The notes beneath the pieces were generated by a model. That model did no database searches, was not told where the DNA came from, and saw only the letters and a program-made list of their open reading frames with translations. A stretch of 53,180 nucleotides of DNA from SHLQ01 sp964562985 (GTDB taxonomy: Bacteria; Actinomycetota; Acidimicrobiia; Acidimicrobiales; SHLQ01): NCBI GenBank assembly GCA_964562985.1, contig CAZLWE010000015.1, positions 1 through 53,180 on the forward strand, in the 5' to 3' direction. The first letter of the stretch is position 1. The number at the start of each line of letters is the position of its first letter. Made by a program: the position numbers and the translations under genes. This document shows, one piece after another, positions 1-8,603 of this stretch.

Positions 1-102
1 CCGCAGGGAGCGCAGCGAGCGAGGACGCTGCGTGCACGCCCGCCGAAGGCAAGTAGTTCTCTGCAGCCCGGAGGGGCAAAATCGCGACGGAGTCGCTGCC
101 CG
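1..102 (+). repeat. Dispersed repeat, divergent copy with double-stem hairpin
   Basis: This stretch aligns in order with the tandem unit at 1115-1393: CCGCAG, then GAGCGAGG, AGTAGT, CTGCAGC, CGGAGG, AAAAT and a final GACC. Positions 74-78 (GGGCA) pair with 97-101 (TGCCC). Positions 84-88 (GCGAC) pair with 92-96 (GTCGC) around a GGA loop, leaving an unpaired AAATC on the 5' side. The copy lies in an open frame that runs into the gene downstream, so it is either inserted in frame in that gene or marks a broken 5' end. Confidence 0.7.
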
Positions 103-1071
103 ACCCCCGATGACCTCGGGGCCTTCTTCGCAGCAGACGAACGTCTAGTCATCGAAGACCAAGGCACACTTCCGGCAAGCGGCGTCGAGGCGCAATGGTG
201 GGAGCTCACCGTCGCACCGGGTCAAGGGCTCACCGAAGGCTGCCCCTTCGGTGAATGCGCACCGATCTTTGTCAACACCGTCGCCGAAGGCGGCGTGAAC
301 ATCGGCACGAGCTATGACTTCCGGGTCTATGAGATTCCTGACCCCGACGGAACGCTCTATGTGATCAGTCAGGGGCCTGCAGAAATTGCAGCTGAAGCCT
401 TCGCTTTCACCGACAGCGTCCTGACGGGGGTTGAGGTATTGCCTGCGGCAGAGGTTATCGAGTTCGAAGAGGGTGACATCTTGGGTATCGAGCCTGGGTC
501 AACCTTTGCACCGGGCACGTACTTCAGCAGCGGCTCGTTCAGCGTGCCGTTTGAACTGGTCACTGATCAGGATCGGCGTTTGGGCTTTGCTGCGGACACG
601 CTCGTCGGCATCGAGTCACCCGACTTCAGCGTCCAAGACGGCTTCCAAGCTGCGGTGATTATCGAGCCAACGAGTGGCTTTGCCGACCCGGCAACGATCG
701 GAGGTCCCGAAGCTCCGGTGGAGAGCACGATCGGGATCCCAACCGATCTGGTCGCCTGGGCCGACGAGATTCCCCAGCTCGAAGTGTTGAACTCCGGCAC
801 CCGGACGATCAGTGGAATCGAGGCTCCATTCGTTGACCTGAACATCACAGGACCAGCGGACCGCAACGGCGACTGTGGCGGCGCCAATTGTCTCCGCCTG
901 TTCGAATGGGCCTTCGACGGGTGGAACATCCTGGAAGGTTCCCCGATGCGCATCTACGTGGTGGAACTTGCCGACACGACGATGGTCATCATCGTCGAGG
1001 GGCCAACCGACACCTTCGATGGCTTTGTCGCCGAGACGCTTCCACTGTTGGACGGCATCACCTTCGCCTAG
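1..1071 (+). CDS. Hypothetical secreted-type protein (5' partial)
   Basis: The frame is open from the first base to the TAG at 1069-1071, and the first in-frame GTG (295) is clearly internal to a folded domain, so the true start lies outside the window or has been lost. Two similar-looking halves can be seen. Each carries a stretch on resisting or measuring an all-beta domain, with a small Cys pair (GCPFGEC near base 240 and GDCGGANC near 870). Composition is acidic and poor in Lys, as in exported actinobacterial proteins. No enzyme motif is recognised. The first about 34 codons are Arg/Pro-rich and come from the dispersed repeat, not from the family. A terminator follows only after the repeat array, so transcripts of this gene should include the repeats. 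Confidence 0.6.
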   Translation, partial: PQGAQRARTLRARPPKASSSLQPGGAKSRRSRCPTPDDLGAFFAADERLVIEDQGTLPASGVEAQWWELTVAPGQGLTEGCPFGECAPIFVNTVAEGGVNIGTSYDFRVYEIPDPDGTLYVISQGPAEIAAEAFAFTDSVLTGVEVLPAAEVIEFEEGDILGIEPGSTFAPGTYFSSGSFSVPFELVTDQDRRLGFAADTLVGIESPDFSVQDGFQAAVIIEPTSGFADPATIGGPEAPVESTIGIPTDLVAWADEIPQLEVLNSGTRTISGIEAPFVDLNITGPADRNGDCGGANCLRLFEWAFDGWNILEGSPMRIYVVELADTTMVIIVEGPTDTFDGFVAETLPLLDGITFA

Positions 1072-1114
1072 TTGTAGCGGACGTTGGGGGTGAGCGGCGG
1101 CTCATCCCCAGCAC

Positions 1115-1393
1115 GCGCTGCAGCTCGGAGGCGGAAAATGGACGGCGGAGCCGTTCCGCCGGAGGGACCGGTCAATCCGCAGAGCACACCGAGCCGAAGG
1201 CGAATGTGGGATTGCGGTGAGTAGTGCGCTGCAGCTCGGAGGCGGAAAATGGACGGCGGAGCCGTTCCGCCGGAGGGACCGGTCAATCCGCAGAGCACAC
1301 CGAGCCGAAGGCGAATGTGGGATTGCGGTGAGTAGTGCGCTGCAGCTCGGAGGCGGAAAATGGACGGCGGAGCCGTTCCGCCGGAGAGACCAG
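1115..1393 (+). repeat. Tandem array of a 111-bp repeat (2.5 copies)
   Basis: Copies start at 1115, 1226 and 1337 with GCGCTGCAGCTCGGAGGCGG. Spacing is exactly 111 bp, and the first two copies are virtually identical, which implies recent duplication. The third stops after the hairpin (about 57 bp). Each copy holds GGCGGA (1130-1135) pairing with TCCGCC (1155-1160) and ACGGC (1142-1146) pairing with GCCGT (1150-1154) around GGA. The other half of the unit (AATCCGCAGAGCACACCGAG) recurs at 15499 and, inverted, at 20068. No coding region with normal codon use is seen across 1072-1566 apart from repeats and terminators. Confidence 0.9.
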
Positions 1394-1407
1394 CGCCAAA
1401 AAGATTG

Positions 1408-1449
1408 AAGGCCAGACCCGGTAGGCGGCATCGGGTCTGGCCTTCTTTG
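1408..1449 (+). terminator. Rho-independent terminator after repeat array
   Basis: A perfect 13-bp stem AAGGCCAGACCCG (1408-1420) / CGGGTCTGGCCTT (1432-1444) with an 11-nt loop is followed by TCTTT. It is the first good terminator after the gene ending at 1071, so the intervening repeats are probably transcribed as its 3' untranslated region. Confidence 0.85.
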
Positions 1450-1524
1450 ATGAGAGCGACGGGATGGAGGGAGAATCGTCGCCTCAAGTTTTGTGATGTG
1501 GGGGTTGTTGTGAGGGAGACTTGC

Positions 1525-1560
1525 GGGGCTACACCAGGAGGGAGGGGATGGTGCAGCCCC
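1525..1560 (-). terminator. Hairpin downstream of small minus-strand gene
   Basis: GGGGCT (1525-1530) pairs with AGCCCC (1555-1560), extended by CACC/GGTG after one mismatch. It lies 7 bp past the stop of the 73-residue gene. There is no clear T-run, so it may stabilise the mRNA end and not terminate on its own. Confidence 0.4.
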
Positions 1561-1566
1561 CAGTTC

Positions 1567-1788
1567 TTATGCGGCGACCAGCCCGTCGGATTGGGCGGCC
1601 AAGTAGTTCGCTACGGAGGGAACGGAACTACCGAAGACCAGGGAGATGAGTTCGTCGGTACGTCCGGCTCCGGATTCCAGGGCGGATTCTGCGACCTTGC
1701 GAGCTTCGAGTTGTTCGGCGGAAACGGTGATGAGCGCTGCCAAGTTGTCGACCCGGTCGTTAGTGAGATCAATAATGTCGTTGTTCAT
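1567..1788 (-). CDS. Small acidic hypothetical protein (73 aa)
   Basis: The protein starts MNNDIIDLTNDRVDNLAALI and is rich in Asp, Glu, Ala and Leu with no Cys, predicted mostly helical. The start is supported by an AAAGG motif 8 nt upstream on the minus strand. It sits alone between a hairpin and a 160-bp gap, and the overlapping plus-strand frame has poor codon use, so this strand is favoured. The last residues are small (Ala/Gly/Val). I recognise no family. A short helical partner protein or a precursor-like peptide are both possible, with no modifying enzyme nearby. Confidence 0.55.
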   Translation of the reverse strand: MNNDIIDLTNDRVDNLAALITVSAEQLEARKVAESALESGAGRTDELISLVFGSSVPSVANYLAAQSDGLVAA

Positions 1789-1934
1789 GCCTGGGCCTTT
1801 CTGTGATCCTCACACTTCGTTGTGTGTGCATGTACTACTAGAAACTGCTTCCGCCTGCGGTTCATTCCCAGAGTCAAGGAACACCTGATTAACGCTGCTG
1901 TGACCGACGGCTCAGCCCCCGAGGTCGAGGAACC

Positions 1935-1954
1935 AGTCCCTTCGGAGAGGGACT
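1935..1954 (-). terminator. Hairpin at stop codon of 1953-2852 gene
   Basis: AGTCCCT (1935-1941) and AGGGACT (1948-1954) form a 7-bp stem that overlaps the TAG stop. There is no T-run, so a role in termination is weak. Confidence 0.35.
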
Positions 1955-2852
1955 AATCGCCATCTCTGACACGGGTGACCTCGAGCGCGTCGAGTTCGCT
2001 GGAGTTCGGGAAACCAATCGTCAACCATCGAGATGGGTGATGCCCTGTTCGCAGGAGTCGGTGGCCGACGACGTTCTCGATCGCCTCCCACGGAACGAGG
2101 AAACTACCTTCACCGTGCTCATTGGCAAGCTCGACGAGGCCGGCTCGGGGAAGCAGCGTTTCGGTACCGCGGCTCCAACTGCAGGCCGTCTGCCAGGACC
2201 CCAAGATTTCAACGGGGATCAGGGATGCGACGTGAAGCTCGGGACGTGCGACGCTGATGAGCGCAGCGGTCTGCGCGTCTGCGACATGCACGCGATCGAG
2301 TATCGAGAGTCGTCGACAGCTCCGGAACGCGGGGTGGTCAGGCGGCGGTTCAAATGGCTGCCATTGCCCGTCCCGGCCAACGAGAGGCTGGAGCGAGATC
2401 CGCCTTGCGGGGTCGCTAAAGAACTGCACCAGGTCGCAAGCCCGGGAGACGGCTTCCCAATCATTGGCTGGGCTGATGACAGCGGAATCGACAGTGGGGA
2501 CGAACAAGACCACCTCAGAACCATGAAGGGGAAGATCGGTCAGGCCGCCGGGCAACAGCAGACGGGCGATCTCTTCGGTGGACTCCACCACCGGGCTGAA
2601 GATCGAATGCTTCAGGTTGCCCCAGGCGCTGTGCGCCGGGGATCGGGTCGCGGTATCAAGCGCGGCGTCGATGTCGGCAAAGTCCGGCGACTCAGCGATA
2701 TCGAGAGGGGCGTCGACCATCCAGTAGAGGTCGCGAGCGATCCGACGCCGAGGTGGGGTCGAACGGTCCGCGGGCATACCAATCGCGTCCTGCATGAGGC
2801 GCTGATTCGTCAGGAAGGGCCCACGGGCGATTGTGAGCGGCAACGCTGCCAT
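1953..2852 (-). CDS. Hypothetical protein (299 aa)
   Basis: The open frame continues upstream over the divergent MFS gene, but residues there look like antisense. The first ATG clear of the MFS gene is at 2852 (MAALPLTIARGP), which I take as start. The Shine-Dalgarno signal is weak. No signal peptide or membrane segment is seen. There are several Trp and Pro-rich loops, a central acidic stretch, and a C-terminal part reading SRWLTIGFPNSSELDALEV. Divergent to the exporter at 2998, with which it may share a promoter region of about 145 bp. I do not recognise the family. Confidence 0.6.
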   Translation of the reverse strand: MAALPLTIARGPFLTNQRLMQDAIGMPADRSTPPRRRIARDLYWMVDAPLDIAESPDFADIDAALDTATRSPAHSAWGNLKHSIFSPVVESTEEIARLLLPGGLTDLPLHGSEVVLFVPTVDSAVISPANDWEAVSRACDLVQFFSDPARRISLQPLVGRDGQWQPFEPPPDHPAFRSCRRLSILDRVHVADAQTAALISVARPELHVASLIPVEILGSWQTACSWSRGTETLLPRAGLVELANEHGEGSFLVPWEAIENVVGHRLLRTGHHPSRWLTIGFPNSSELDALEVTRVRDGD

Positions 2853-2997
2853 GGAGACGTGGTCGACATCCCCGGTCTCGCGCCTTGAGGAGCGGTCTAC
2901 GCGAAGTAGCCAAAGTGGTATGTCGCGGGCGATGTGATCACGAGCAACATTCGTGTCCAGATGAGGAGAACGGAGCGTTGGCGGGTTGGATGGGGTG

Positions 2998-4242
2998 ATG
3001 GCCGGGCGATTCGCTGCACTAGGACAACGAGACTTTCGAAACCTGTGGTTCGGCGCGCTTCTGGTGTTCATCGGCGTGCAGATGCAATTCTTCTTGCGCG
3101 GGATCCTCGCCTGGGAGTTGACCGAGCGAAGCGACGCACTCGGGCTCGTGTTCTTCGTCTTTGGTGCTTCGCTACTCGTGGCTACCCCACTCGGTGGAGT
3201 AGCGACGGATCGGCTTCGCAAGCGCACGGTGTTGCTCACCTCACAGATCGCGCTGTCGTCCTCCGCGGCTCTGATGGGGCTTGCGGTTTTGTTCGATGTA
3301 GTCGCCTTCTGGATGCTGTTATTGGCGGCGATATCTCAAGGCATCGCGTTTGGTTTCGCTGGGCCGGCCCGGATCGCAATGGCGAGTGATCTTGTCGGTC
3401 GAGAAAATCTCGGCAACGCAATCAGCCTTCAGTCACTTGCATTCAACGGAACACGGGTCTTCGCCCCGAGCCTCGCGGGCGCACTCGTGGGCTGGTCGGT
3501 GTTCGGTCTCGGTGGGGCCTACCTCGTCGCCGCGAGCATGAACGTGCTCGGTCTGGTGCTGACCGTACTACTGCCCAATCCTGCTGCTCAGCTGACCGGG
3601 AAGGCACGACCTTTTCGCGATATTGCTGACGGAGTCCGTTATGTGTCGGCGACGCCTGCCATTCGAAACGTCGTGCTGGCCGCCTTTGCGGTACTTATGT
3701 TTGGGTTTAGCTACCTGACCTTCATCCCCGCCATCGTCGAAGGTGAGTTCAGCCTGGGTGAACAAGAGGTTGGTTTCTTCACCTCCGCAGCATCGGTGGG
3801 TGCGCTGCTCGCTGCAATCTGGGTTGCCGGAATCGCCGATTCAGCACGCGCACCAATAATCATGAGCGTGGCGGGAGTGCTCTTCGGCGCCATGATCATC
3901 GCGGTTGGGCTTGCGCCGGTGTACCTGCTCGCCGTTGGGTTCGCGGTCATCGGAGGAGCTGGCACGACCGTGTTCCAAACGCTGTCGAACACCCTCGCAC
4001 TCACCGCCTCGACACCGGAGTTTCAGGGTCGGGTTCAATCGATCATGCAGCTGGGGTTTGCCGGGTTTGGGCTGGCCTCGCTGCCTCTTGGCGTGCTCGC
4101 CGAACAGATCGGACTTCGACCGACCTTGATGATCATGGGAGCGATGACCGCTGCGTCGGTCTTGTGTTTTGCGATCTTTGGTCGTGGTGCCGTTTCGCAG
4201 CGCATCAGCGACGAGGCCGACCTTCACGAGGCAGCGACGTAG
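2998..4242 (+). CDS. MFS transporter (MFS_3 / EntS-like exporter)
   Basis: A 414-residue protein with about 12 hydrophobic segments and a central loop (PNPAAQLTGKARPFRDIADG) of the kind that separates the two six-helix bundles. The N-terminal motif FAALGQRDFRNLWFGALLVFIG and the cytoplasmic motif GGVATDRLRKR between helices 2 and 3 are typical of the MFS_3 branch that includes enterobactin exporter EntS. The family exports small molecules using the proton gradient; the substrate here is unknown. TTG (2986), GTG (2995) and ATG (2998) compete as starts; ATG is chosen with GGATGGGG just upstream. It is convergent with the M1 peptidase, six bases apart. Confidence 0.88.
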   Translation: MAGRFAALGQRDFRNLWFGALLVFIGVQMQFFLRGILAWELTERSDALGLVFFVFGASLLVATPLGGVATDRLRKRTVLLTSQIALSSSAALMGLAVLFDVVAFWMLLLAAISQGIAFGFAGPARIAMASDLVGRENLGNAISLQSLAFNGTRVFAPSLAGALVGWSVFGLGGAYLVAASMNVLGLVLTVLLPNPAAQLTGKARPFRDIADGVRYVSATPAIRNVVLAAFAVLMFGFSYLTFIPAIVEGEFSLGEQEVGFFTSAASVGALLAAIWVAGIADSARAPIIMSVAGVLFGAMIIAVGLAPVYLLAVGFAVIGGAGTTVFQTLSNTLALTASTPEFQGRVQSIMQLGFAGFGLASLPLGVLAEQIGLRPTLMIMGAMTAASVLCFAIFGRGAVSQRISDEADLHEAAT

Positions 4243-4248
4243 CGCGGG

Positions 4249-5799
4249 CTATCGGTTAGGCAGTGGGGGAAGCGGCTGGTCGGACAGCCAAGCGTCAAAG
4301 AATTCGGAGAGGTCACCTCCGTGAATCTCTTCGGCCAGAGCGATGAAGTCCGAGGTGGTAGCAGAGCCGCCGCCGTAGCGTTCGAGCCAGGTACGGAGCA
4401 TCTCGAAGAAGGCGTCGTCACCGACCTCAAGGCGTAGCGCGTGCAACGTAAGTCCGCCGCGGCGGTACACGCTCGCGTCGAAGAGACCAGCGGGTCCGGG
4501 GTCACCGGGAGCCGGGCTTTGGGCGGCGAGAGCTCGGGTGATGAGCCGGTTCTCCAAGGCTCCCGGGTCGCCGTTTCGTCCGAACTCGATCCAGAGGTCT
4601 TCGGCATAGCTTGCGAAGCCCTCGTTCAACCAAATGTCTTGCCAGGTAGCCGGGCTCACGTGGTTTCCGAACCATTGATGAGCCACTTCGTGGGCGACGA
4701 TCCGTTCGATCGACCCGTCGCCATCCACGAAGGAAGCGCTGAAGATGCTTCGGCCCTGAGTTTCGAGCGCGAAGCTAAAGTTCCCGTCGATCACCATCAC
4801 GCCGTACTCGTCAAAGGGGTATGGGCCGAAGAGGTCAGTGAACACATCGATCATCTCGTCGGTCAGCCCGAAGTCACCCTCGAAGACGTTGCTCAGACGT
4901 GGAGGGACGGCGTCAAAAACCTCGACCTCTTCTGCAGGATCGCTGTCGATGAGTAGGTATTCGCCGACACTGACCGTGGCGAGGTAGGAGGCCATCGGGT
5001 CGGTCATTTCCCAGGAGGTCACCCGCCGCCCATCCGCATTGCTGTCAGCGGTGAGAACACCGTTTGCAACTCCAACGAACTGCCCTGGGACATCCAGCGT
5101 GAATGTGTAGGTCGCTTTGTCGGTCGGATGATCGTTGACCGGGTACCAGGTTTGGGCACCGAAGGGTTCGCCGACCGCGACGCTGTGGTTCCCAAGATCA
5201 AACCATCCAATAACTCCGATCCGGGTCGTCGAATCGACCAACTGCGGGCTCCCGCCGTAGCTGACGGTCAAGGTGTTCTCCGAACCGGCGCGCACGGTTT
5301 CGGGGAATCGCACGCGAAGCTTGTCGCCCACTTGTTCGGTGTCGACTATCGCGTCACCGAGACGAGCCTCGGTGACGTTGAGGCCTCGAAGGTCGAAGGA
5401 GATCTGATCGACATCCTCAGTGGCAGTGAACGAGATTGTCGCGACGCCCAGGAGCTGGTCTGCGCCAACGGTATCGACTTCGAGGTTGAGGTCGTAGTGC
5501 GTGACGTCATAGCCCGTGTTGCCGATGCCTGGGAAGTACGGATCGCCGACGGTTTCGCCACCGACGACACCGACGACCTGCTCATCGGTGGTGGTAGTCG
5601 TGTTCTCCTTTGTTGAACTAGCGGCCGACGAAGTTGTTGCGGTCACCGCTGCGGAGGTAGTCGACGTCGTAGTCGAGCTTGAGGAGCCGTCGGGAGCTGA
5701 CACCGTCGCTGCGCTCGAGCATCCGACGACGACAAGGGCGGCGACGGCGAGCACACGGCTCCACCTTCCCCATTCGGCGCGCCTCGATCCAGAGTTCAT
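4249..5799 (-). CDS. M1 family aminopeptidase, lipoprotein
   Basis: A zinc aminopeptidase of the gluzincin M1 family, 516 residues with start at MNSGSRRAEW. A type II signal ends at Cys27 (VVVGCSS), followed by a Ser/Thr-rich linker to about residue 75, so the enzyme should be anchored on the outer face of the membrane. Zinc ligands are HEVAH at 370-374 and Glu393 (LNEGFASY); Tyr445 (VYRRGG) fits the transition-state tyrosine. The exopeptidase motif is FALETQ, the variant that replaces GAMEN in many bacterial M1 enzymes. The protein ends soon after the catalytic domain, as short secreted M1 enzymes do. The frame is open 81 codons further upstream, but that part runs into the divergent gene and lacks a signal peptide. 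Confidence 0.92.
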   Translation of the reverse strand: MNSGSRRAEWGRWSRVLAVAALVVVGCSSAATVSAPDGSSSSTTTSTTSAAVTATTSSAASSTKENTTTTTDEQVVGVVGGETVGDPYFPGIGNTGYDVTHYDLNLEVDTVGADQLLGVATISFTATEDVDQISFDLRGLNVTEARLGDAIVDTEQVGDKLRVRFPETVRAGSENTLTVSYGGSPQLVDSTTRIGVIGWFDLGNHSVAVGEPFGAQTWYPVNDHPTDKATYTFTLDVPGQFVGVANGVLTADSNADGRRVTSWEMTDPMASYLATVSVGEYLLIDSDPAEEVEVFDAVPPRLSNVFEGDFGLTDEMIDVFTDLFGPYPFDEYGVMVIDGNFSFALETQGRSIFSASFVDGDGSIERIVAHEVAHQWFGNHVSPATWQDIWLNEGFASYAEDLWIEFGRNGDPGALENRLITRALAAQSPAPGDPGPAGLFDASVYRRGGLTLHALRLEVGDDAFFEMLRTWLERYGGGSATTSDFIALAEEIHGGDLSEFFDAWLSDQPLPPLPNR

Positions 5800-5934
5800 C
5801 GTTTCTAGTCTGACCCACAACTCGGGTTTCCATACGGCGGAGAGGACCGAAGTTGCCTGACGTTGTGTGTGGGGAACTACCAAAGTTGCGGTCACGGATA
5901 AAGCGGACTGCCTCGCCCGGTCGAAAATCAACCC

Positions 5935-7290
5935 ATGTCTGCGATTCTCACCCCCGAGAAGCTTTCCCCAGGTCGAATGGGGGAACTGTTGGCGAACTCG
6001 CGCCTCGACGCGAGCGTTGATCTTGAATTGTTGGCAGCGCAAAGTTCATTCACCGTCGGTGAGTTGAGCGACATCGAGGCCGGGCACCGGATCCTTCGGC
6101 CGAAAGAGGCCCGTGAGATCGAAAACCTGTATCGACATGACTGTGGGTTGATCATCCCGAACCGTCACCCGCTGCGAATCGACCTCGTCGACGGCACGGT
6201 CTCGGCTGACGGGAACTCGATCGCTTTGCGCGCACTCGACGACGACCACGTCTTGGATCGGTACCTTTCTCTCGTCTACTCGATGCGCAGCCTCGAGCGT
6301 GGAAGCCCGCTGCACCTACGCGACGAAGACATCGCCATCCTGGCGACTTCACTCTCGGAGCGAGAAGATCTCGTTCTCCGGCGACTACACGACGCGATGG
6401 ACAGCACGGTTCGGCCCGATGGCCGCTTCCCAAACCTCCTTCACGCGCTCCGGTTAGGGGCGCTCCCAGGCGTTGCTGGCGCCGTCTCGATCGGGGCGGT
6501 GGCTTTGCTGGGCGGGGAGACGGCACAAGCGGAGACGCCCACTGCGGAGCTCGACGAAACGCCGCCCGTTGGCGCCAACCTCCGGGAACGGATCGTCCTT
6601 CGAGACCTCGTGGTGTCATCGGATCGCGACGCGGGTCTCGATGAGAGCGCCGCTCGCGAGCCGGTCGTCCTCCCGGATTGGCCCGCGTGGGGTCAAGTGC
6701 TCGTCGTTGATTCCGTGCAGACCGATGAGCCCGCACCCACGGATTACGAAGTCGATGTTGACAATCACCAAGGGGCAGAGGTCCTCGGAGATCTGGCTGT
6801 CGACGACACCACCGCCGAAGTGTTTGTCGAATCCATGCCAGTCGAACTCCGGGCGCTTACCGAGGCCCAGTTTCCTGTAGCACCCGCGGAGATACTCCCG
6901 GGATGGACGATCGACTATCAGGCGGAACGACCAGGACTTCGCGGACTGACGCTGTGGGAATCCCAAACCATCGAGATCTACGTCCGGGACACGGACACTC
7001 CAGAACTACTCGCGGGGGTTCTGGCCCATGAGATCGGCCATGCGGTCGACATCATGTACCTCCAAGATGTCGACCGCCTCACCTGGCTGCAGGCACGCGG
7101 CATCGACAGTCGAACGTGGTGGCCGAATAGCGCGGCGAACGACTTCTCCACCGGTGCTGGCGACTTCGCCGAGGCCTTCGCCTTCTGGGCCGTCGGTGAC
7201 TCCTCCACGTCCGAACTCGGGGGCGACCCGACAGAGGCGCAACTTCGCTTGCTCGAGACCTTCGTCTCAAGAGGGAGTGGCTTTAGCTAG
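5935..7290 (+). CDS. HTH - transmembrane - zinc metalloprotease fusion
   Basis: A 451-residue protein. Residues about 15-65 resemble an XRE-like helix-turn-helix (LLAAQSSFTVGELSDIEAGH). Residues 100-165 form a helical region. Residues 171-193 are a single hydrophobic segment (LGALPGVAGAVSIGAVALLGG). After a linker, the C-terminal part holds HEIGH (365-369) and a downstream Glu413 in DFAEAFAFW, the HExxH plus Glu pattern of gluzincin-type or toxin-like zincins. Topology would put the HTH in the cytoplasm and the protease outside. Start ATG at 5935 follows a 135-bp divergent promoter region shared with the M1 lipoprotein. Its stop overlaps the convergent DUF1501 gene by 8 bp. Function is inferred only from domains: possibly a membrane-bound regulator or envelope protease. 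Confidence 0.75.
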   Translation: MSAILTPEKLSPGRMGELLANSRLDASVDLELLAAQSSFTVGELSDIEAGHRILRPKEAREIENLYRHDCGLIIPNRHPLRIDLVDGTVSADGNSIALRALDDDHVLDRYLSLVYSMRSLERGSPLHLRDEDIAILATSLSEREDLVLRRLHDAMDSTVRPDGRFPNLLHALRLGALPGVAGAVSIGAVALLGGETAQAETPTAELDETPPVGANLRERIVLRDLVVSSDRDAGLDESAAREPVVLPDWPAWGQVLVVDSVQTDEPAPTDYEVDVDNHQGAEVLGDLAVDDTTAEVFVESMPVELRALTEAQFPVAPAEILPGWTIDYQAERPGLRGLTLWESQTIEIYVRDTDTPELLAGVLAHEIGHAVDIMYLQDVDRLTWLQARGIDSRTWWPNSAANDFSTGAGDFAEAFAFWAVGDSSTSELGGDPTEAQLRLLETFVSRGSGFS

Positions 7291-8593
7291 CGATGATCCC
7301 TTCGATCGGCGCTGCGCCGGAATCGAGCACCTCGCTCGAGGCGATCCCAAACCATTGCTCGGCGATGGTGGCGTAGTACTCCTCAAGATCGACGGTGGCG
7401 ATGAGGTTGTCGTCGTCCAGGCGCGTGAGCGACGGTGCGTCGCCGTGAACGCCAGCCTGAACGGGGCCCGCGAGAAGCGCCATACCCGCCTCACCGTGAT
7501 CCGTGCCGCTTCCGTTTGCGCTTACTCGCCGCCCGAACTCGCTCGTGGTGCAGACCAGCGTGGAGTCGTCGAATCCGCGGTCGGCGATGTCTTGTAGGAA
7601 CGCACCCGTTGCTTGCCCGAGTTGGTCGAGTAGCTGTCCGTGTCCACCCAGCTGGTTGCTGTGGGTGTCGAACCCACCGTGGGCTACGTGGATTACCCGG
7701 ATCCCCGTCTCCAGTTGGAGGAGTTCGGCGGCGAGCCCGAGTGACTCGCCGAGTTGGGTAGCCGGGTACCGGTCCCGGATCCGCTCGTCATCGACCTCTC
7801 TGAGCGACCCCGCGAAATCCAGCGTGTCAGAAAGGCTCGCCATAGCGGATTGGTGCGGTGAGGCATCGAGAACGCGCTCGCCGGACATGGCCAGCATTGC
7901 GCCACGGAAGTTCTCGAACCATGGTTCTTCGGATCGCAGAAACCAGCTGGCACCGGGGTCGCTCATAGCGACGGTGATCGCCTTGTCGCTCCGGAGTGCC
8001 GGGCTCGGACCGTTGCCCATCGAAAGGCCGGTGACCGGTTGGTCGGTCTCGAGTTGGTCGCACAACCTGCCCAGAAACCCCGTACCAGGAAGGTCGGAAC
8101 CAGACGACTTGCCTGACCACCATCGACGTTCCATCTCGAAGTGGCTGCCGTCGGGGCGGCCGGTCACGCCAACGCCCATCAATGCCGCGACGTTGTGTCC
8201 CGTTAGCGGTGCCAGGTTCGGATGCCAGCCAAAGTCGTCCGTGAAGTCAACGAGTTCTTCGTCGGGTATATGGACGGCCTCTCGCCGGTCATACAGGGTG
8301 CCGGCATTGCGTGGCACGAGAGTGGCGAGGCCGTCGTTTCCGCCTTGCAGTTCGATCACGACGAGGGTTCGTCCCGCCACGTCCGCATGGGCGGCAAGAG
8401 GACGTGGCGGGGACGTCGGTGCGGCGCGCTGTCCAGCTGCTTCGGTGCTGGCGCTTGGCTCGCCGGGAACGAGATCGCTTCGGTTGGTTCGGAGCGCGGC
8501 TGCACCGCCGACAGCCGCGGCTGCACCTCCTGCTGCAACGCCGAGGAACTTCCGGCGACTGGTGCGAGGTGGTGAATGGAATGACTCGGACAT
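7283..8593 (-). CDS. DUF1501 family twin-arginine secreted protein
   Basis: A 436-residue protein with a Tat signal (TSRRKFLGVAAGGAAAAVGG) and the DUF1501 body, an alkaline-phosphatase-superfamily-like fold of unknown activity. Visible features include VVIELQGGNDGL at the start of the fold, HVAHGGFDTHSNQ, the metal-site-like cluster TSEFGRRVSANGSGTDHGEAG, and ATVDLEEYYATIAEQWFG near the end. The longer in-frame extension upstream lacks a signal and overlaps the preceding gene. It follows the DUF1800 gene with 10 bp between them. This pair is commonly encoded together in bacteria and is thought to act in the envelope. Confidence 0.9.
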   Translation of the reverse strand: MSESFHSPPRTSRRKFLGVAAGGAAAAVGGAAALRTNRSDLVPGEPSASTEAAGQRAAPTSPPRPLAAHADVAGRTLVVIELQGGNDGLATLVPRNAGTLYDRREAVHIPDEELVDFTDDFGWHPNLAPLTGHNVAALMGVGVTGRPDGSHFEMERRWWSGKSSGSDLPGTGFLGRLCDQLETDQPVTGLSMGNGPSPALRSDKAITVAMSDPGASWFLRSEEPWFENFRGAMLAMSGERVLDASPHQSAMASLSDTLDFAGSLREVDDERIRDRYPATQLGESLGLAAELLQLETGIRVIHVAHGGFDTHSNQLGGHGQLLDQLGQATGAFLQDIADRGFDDSTLVCTTSEFGRRVSANGSGTDHGEAGMALLAGPVQAGVHGDAPSLTRLDDDNLIATVDLEEYYATIAEQWFGIASSEVLDSGAAPIEGIIAS

Positions 8594-8603
8594 GGGACGC
8601 TCC

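Noticed and set aside
1115..1393. Tandem repeats as a possible CRISPR array
   Set aside because: The 111-bp units are contiguous with no unique spacers, and each repeat is far too long; no cas genes are present.
1360..1806. Plus-strand open frame of 148 codons starting in the repeat
   Set aside because: It begins inside the repeat, runs through the terminator hairpin and overlaps the small minus-strand gene, which has a better ribosome site and composition.
2853..3239. Longer N-terminal form of the 299-residue hypothetical protein
   Set aside because: These codons are antisense to the start of the MFS exporter and read as low-complexity Arg/Ser/Pro.
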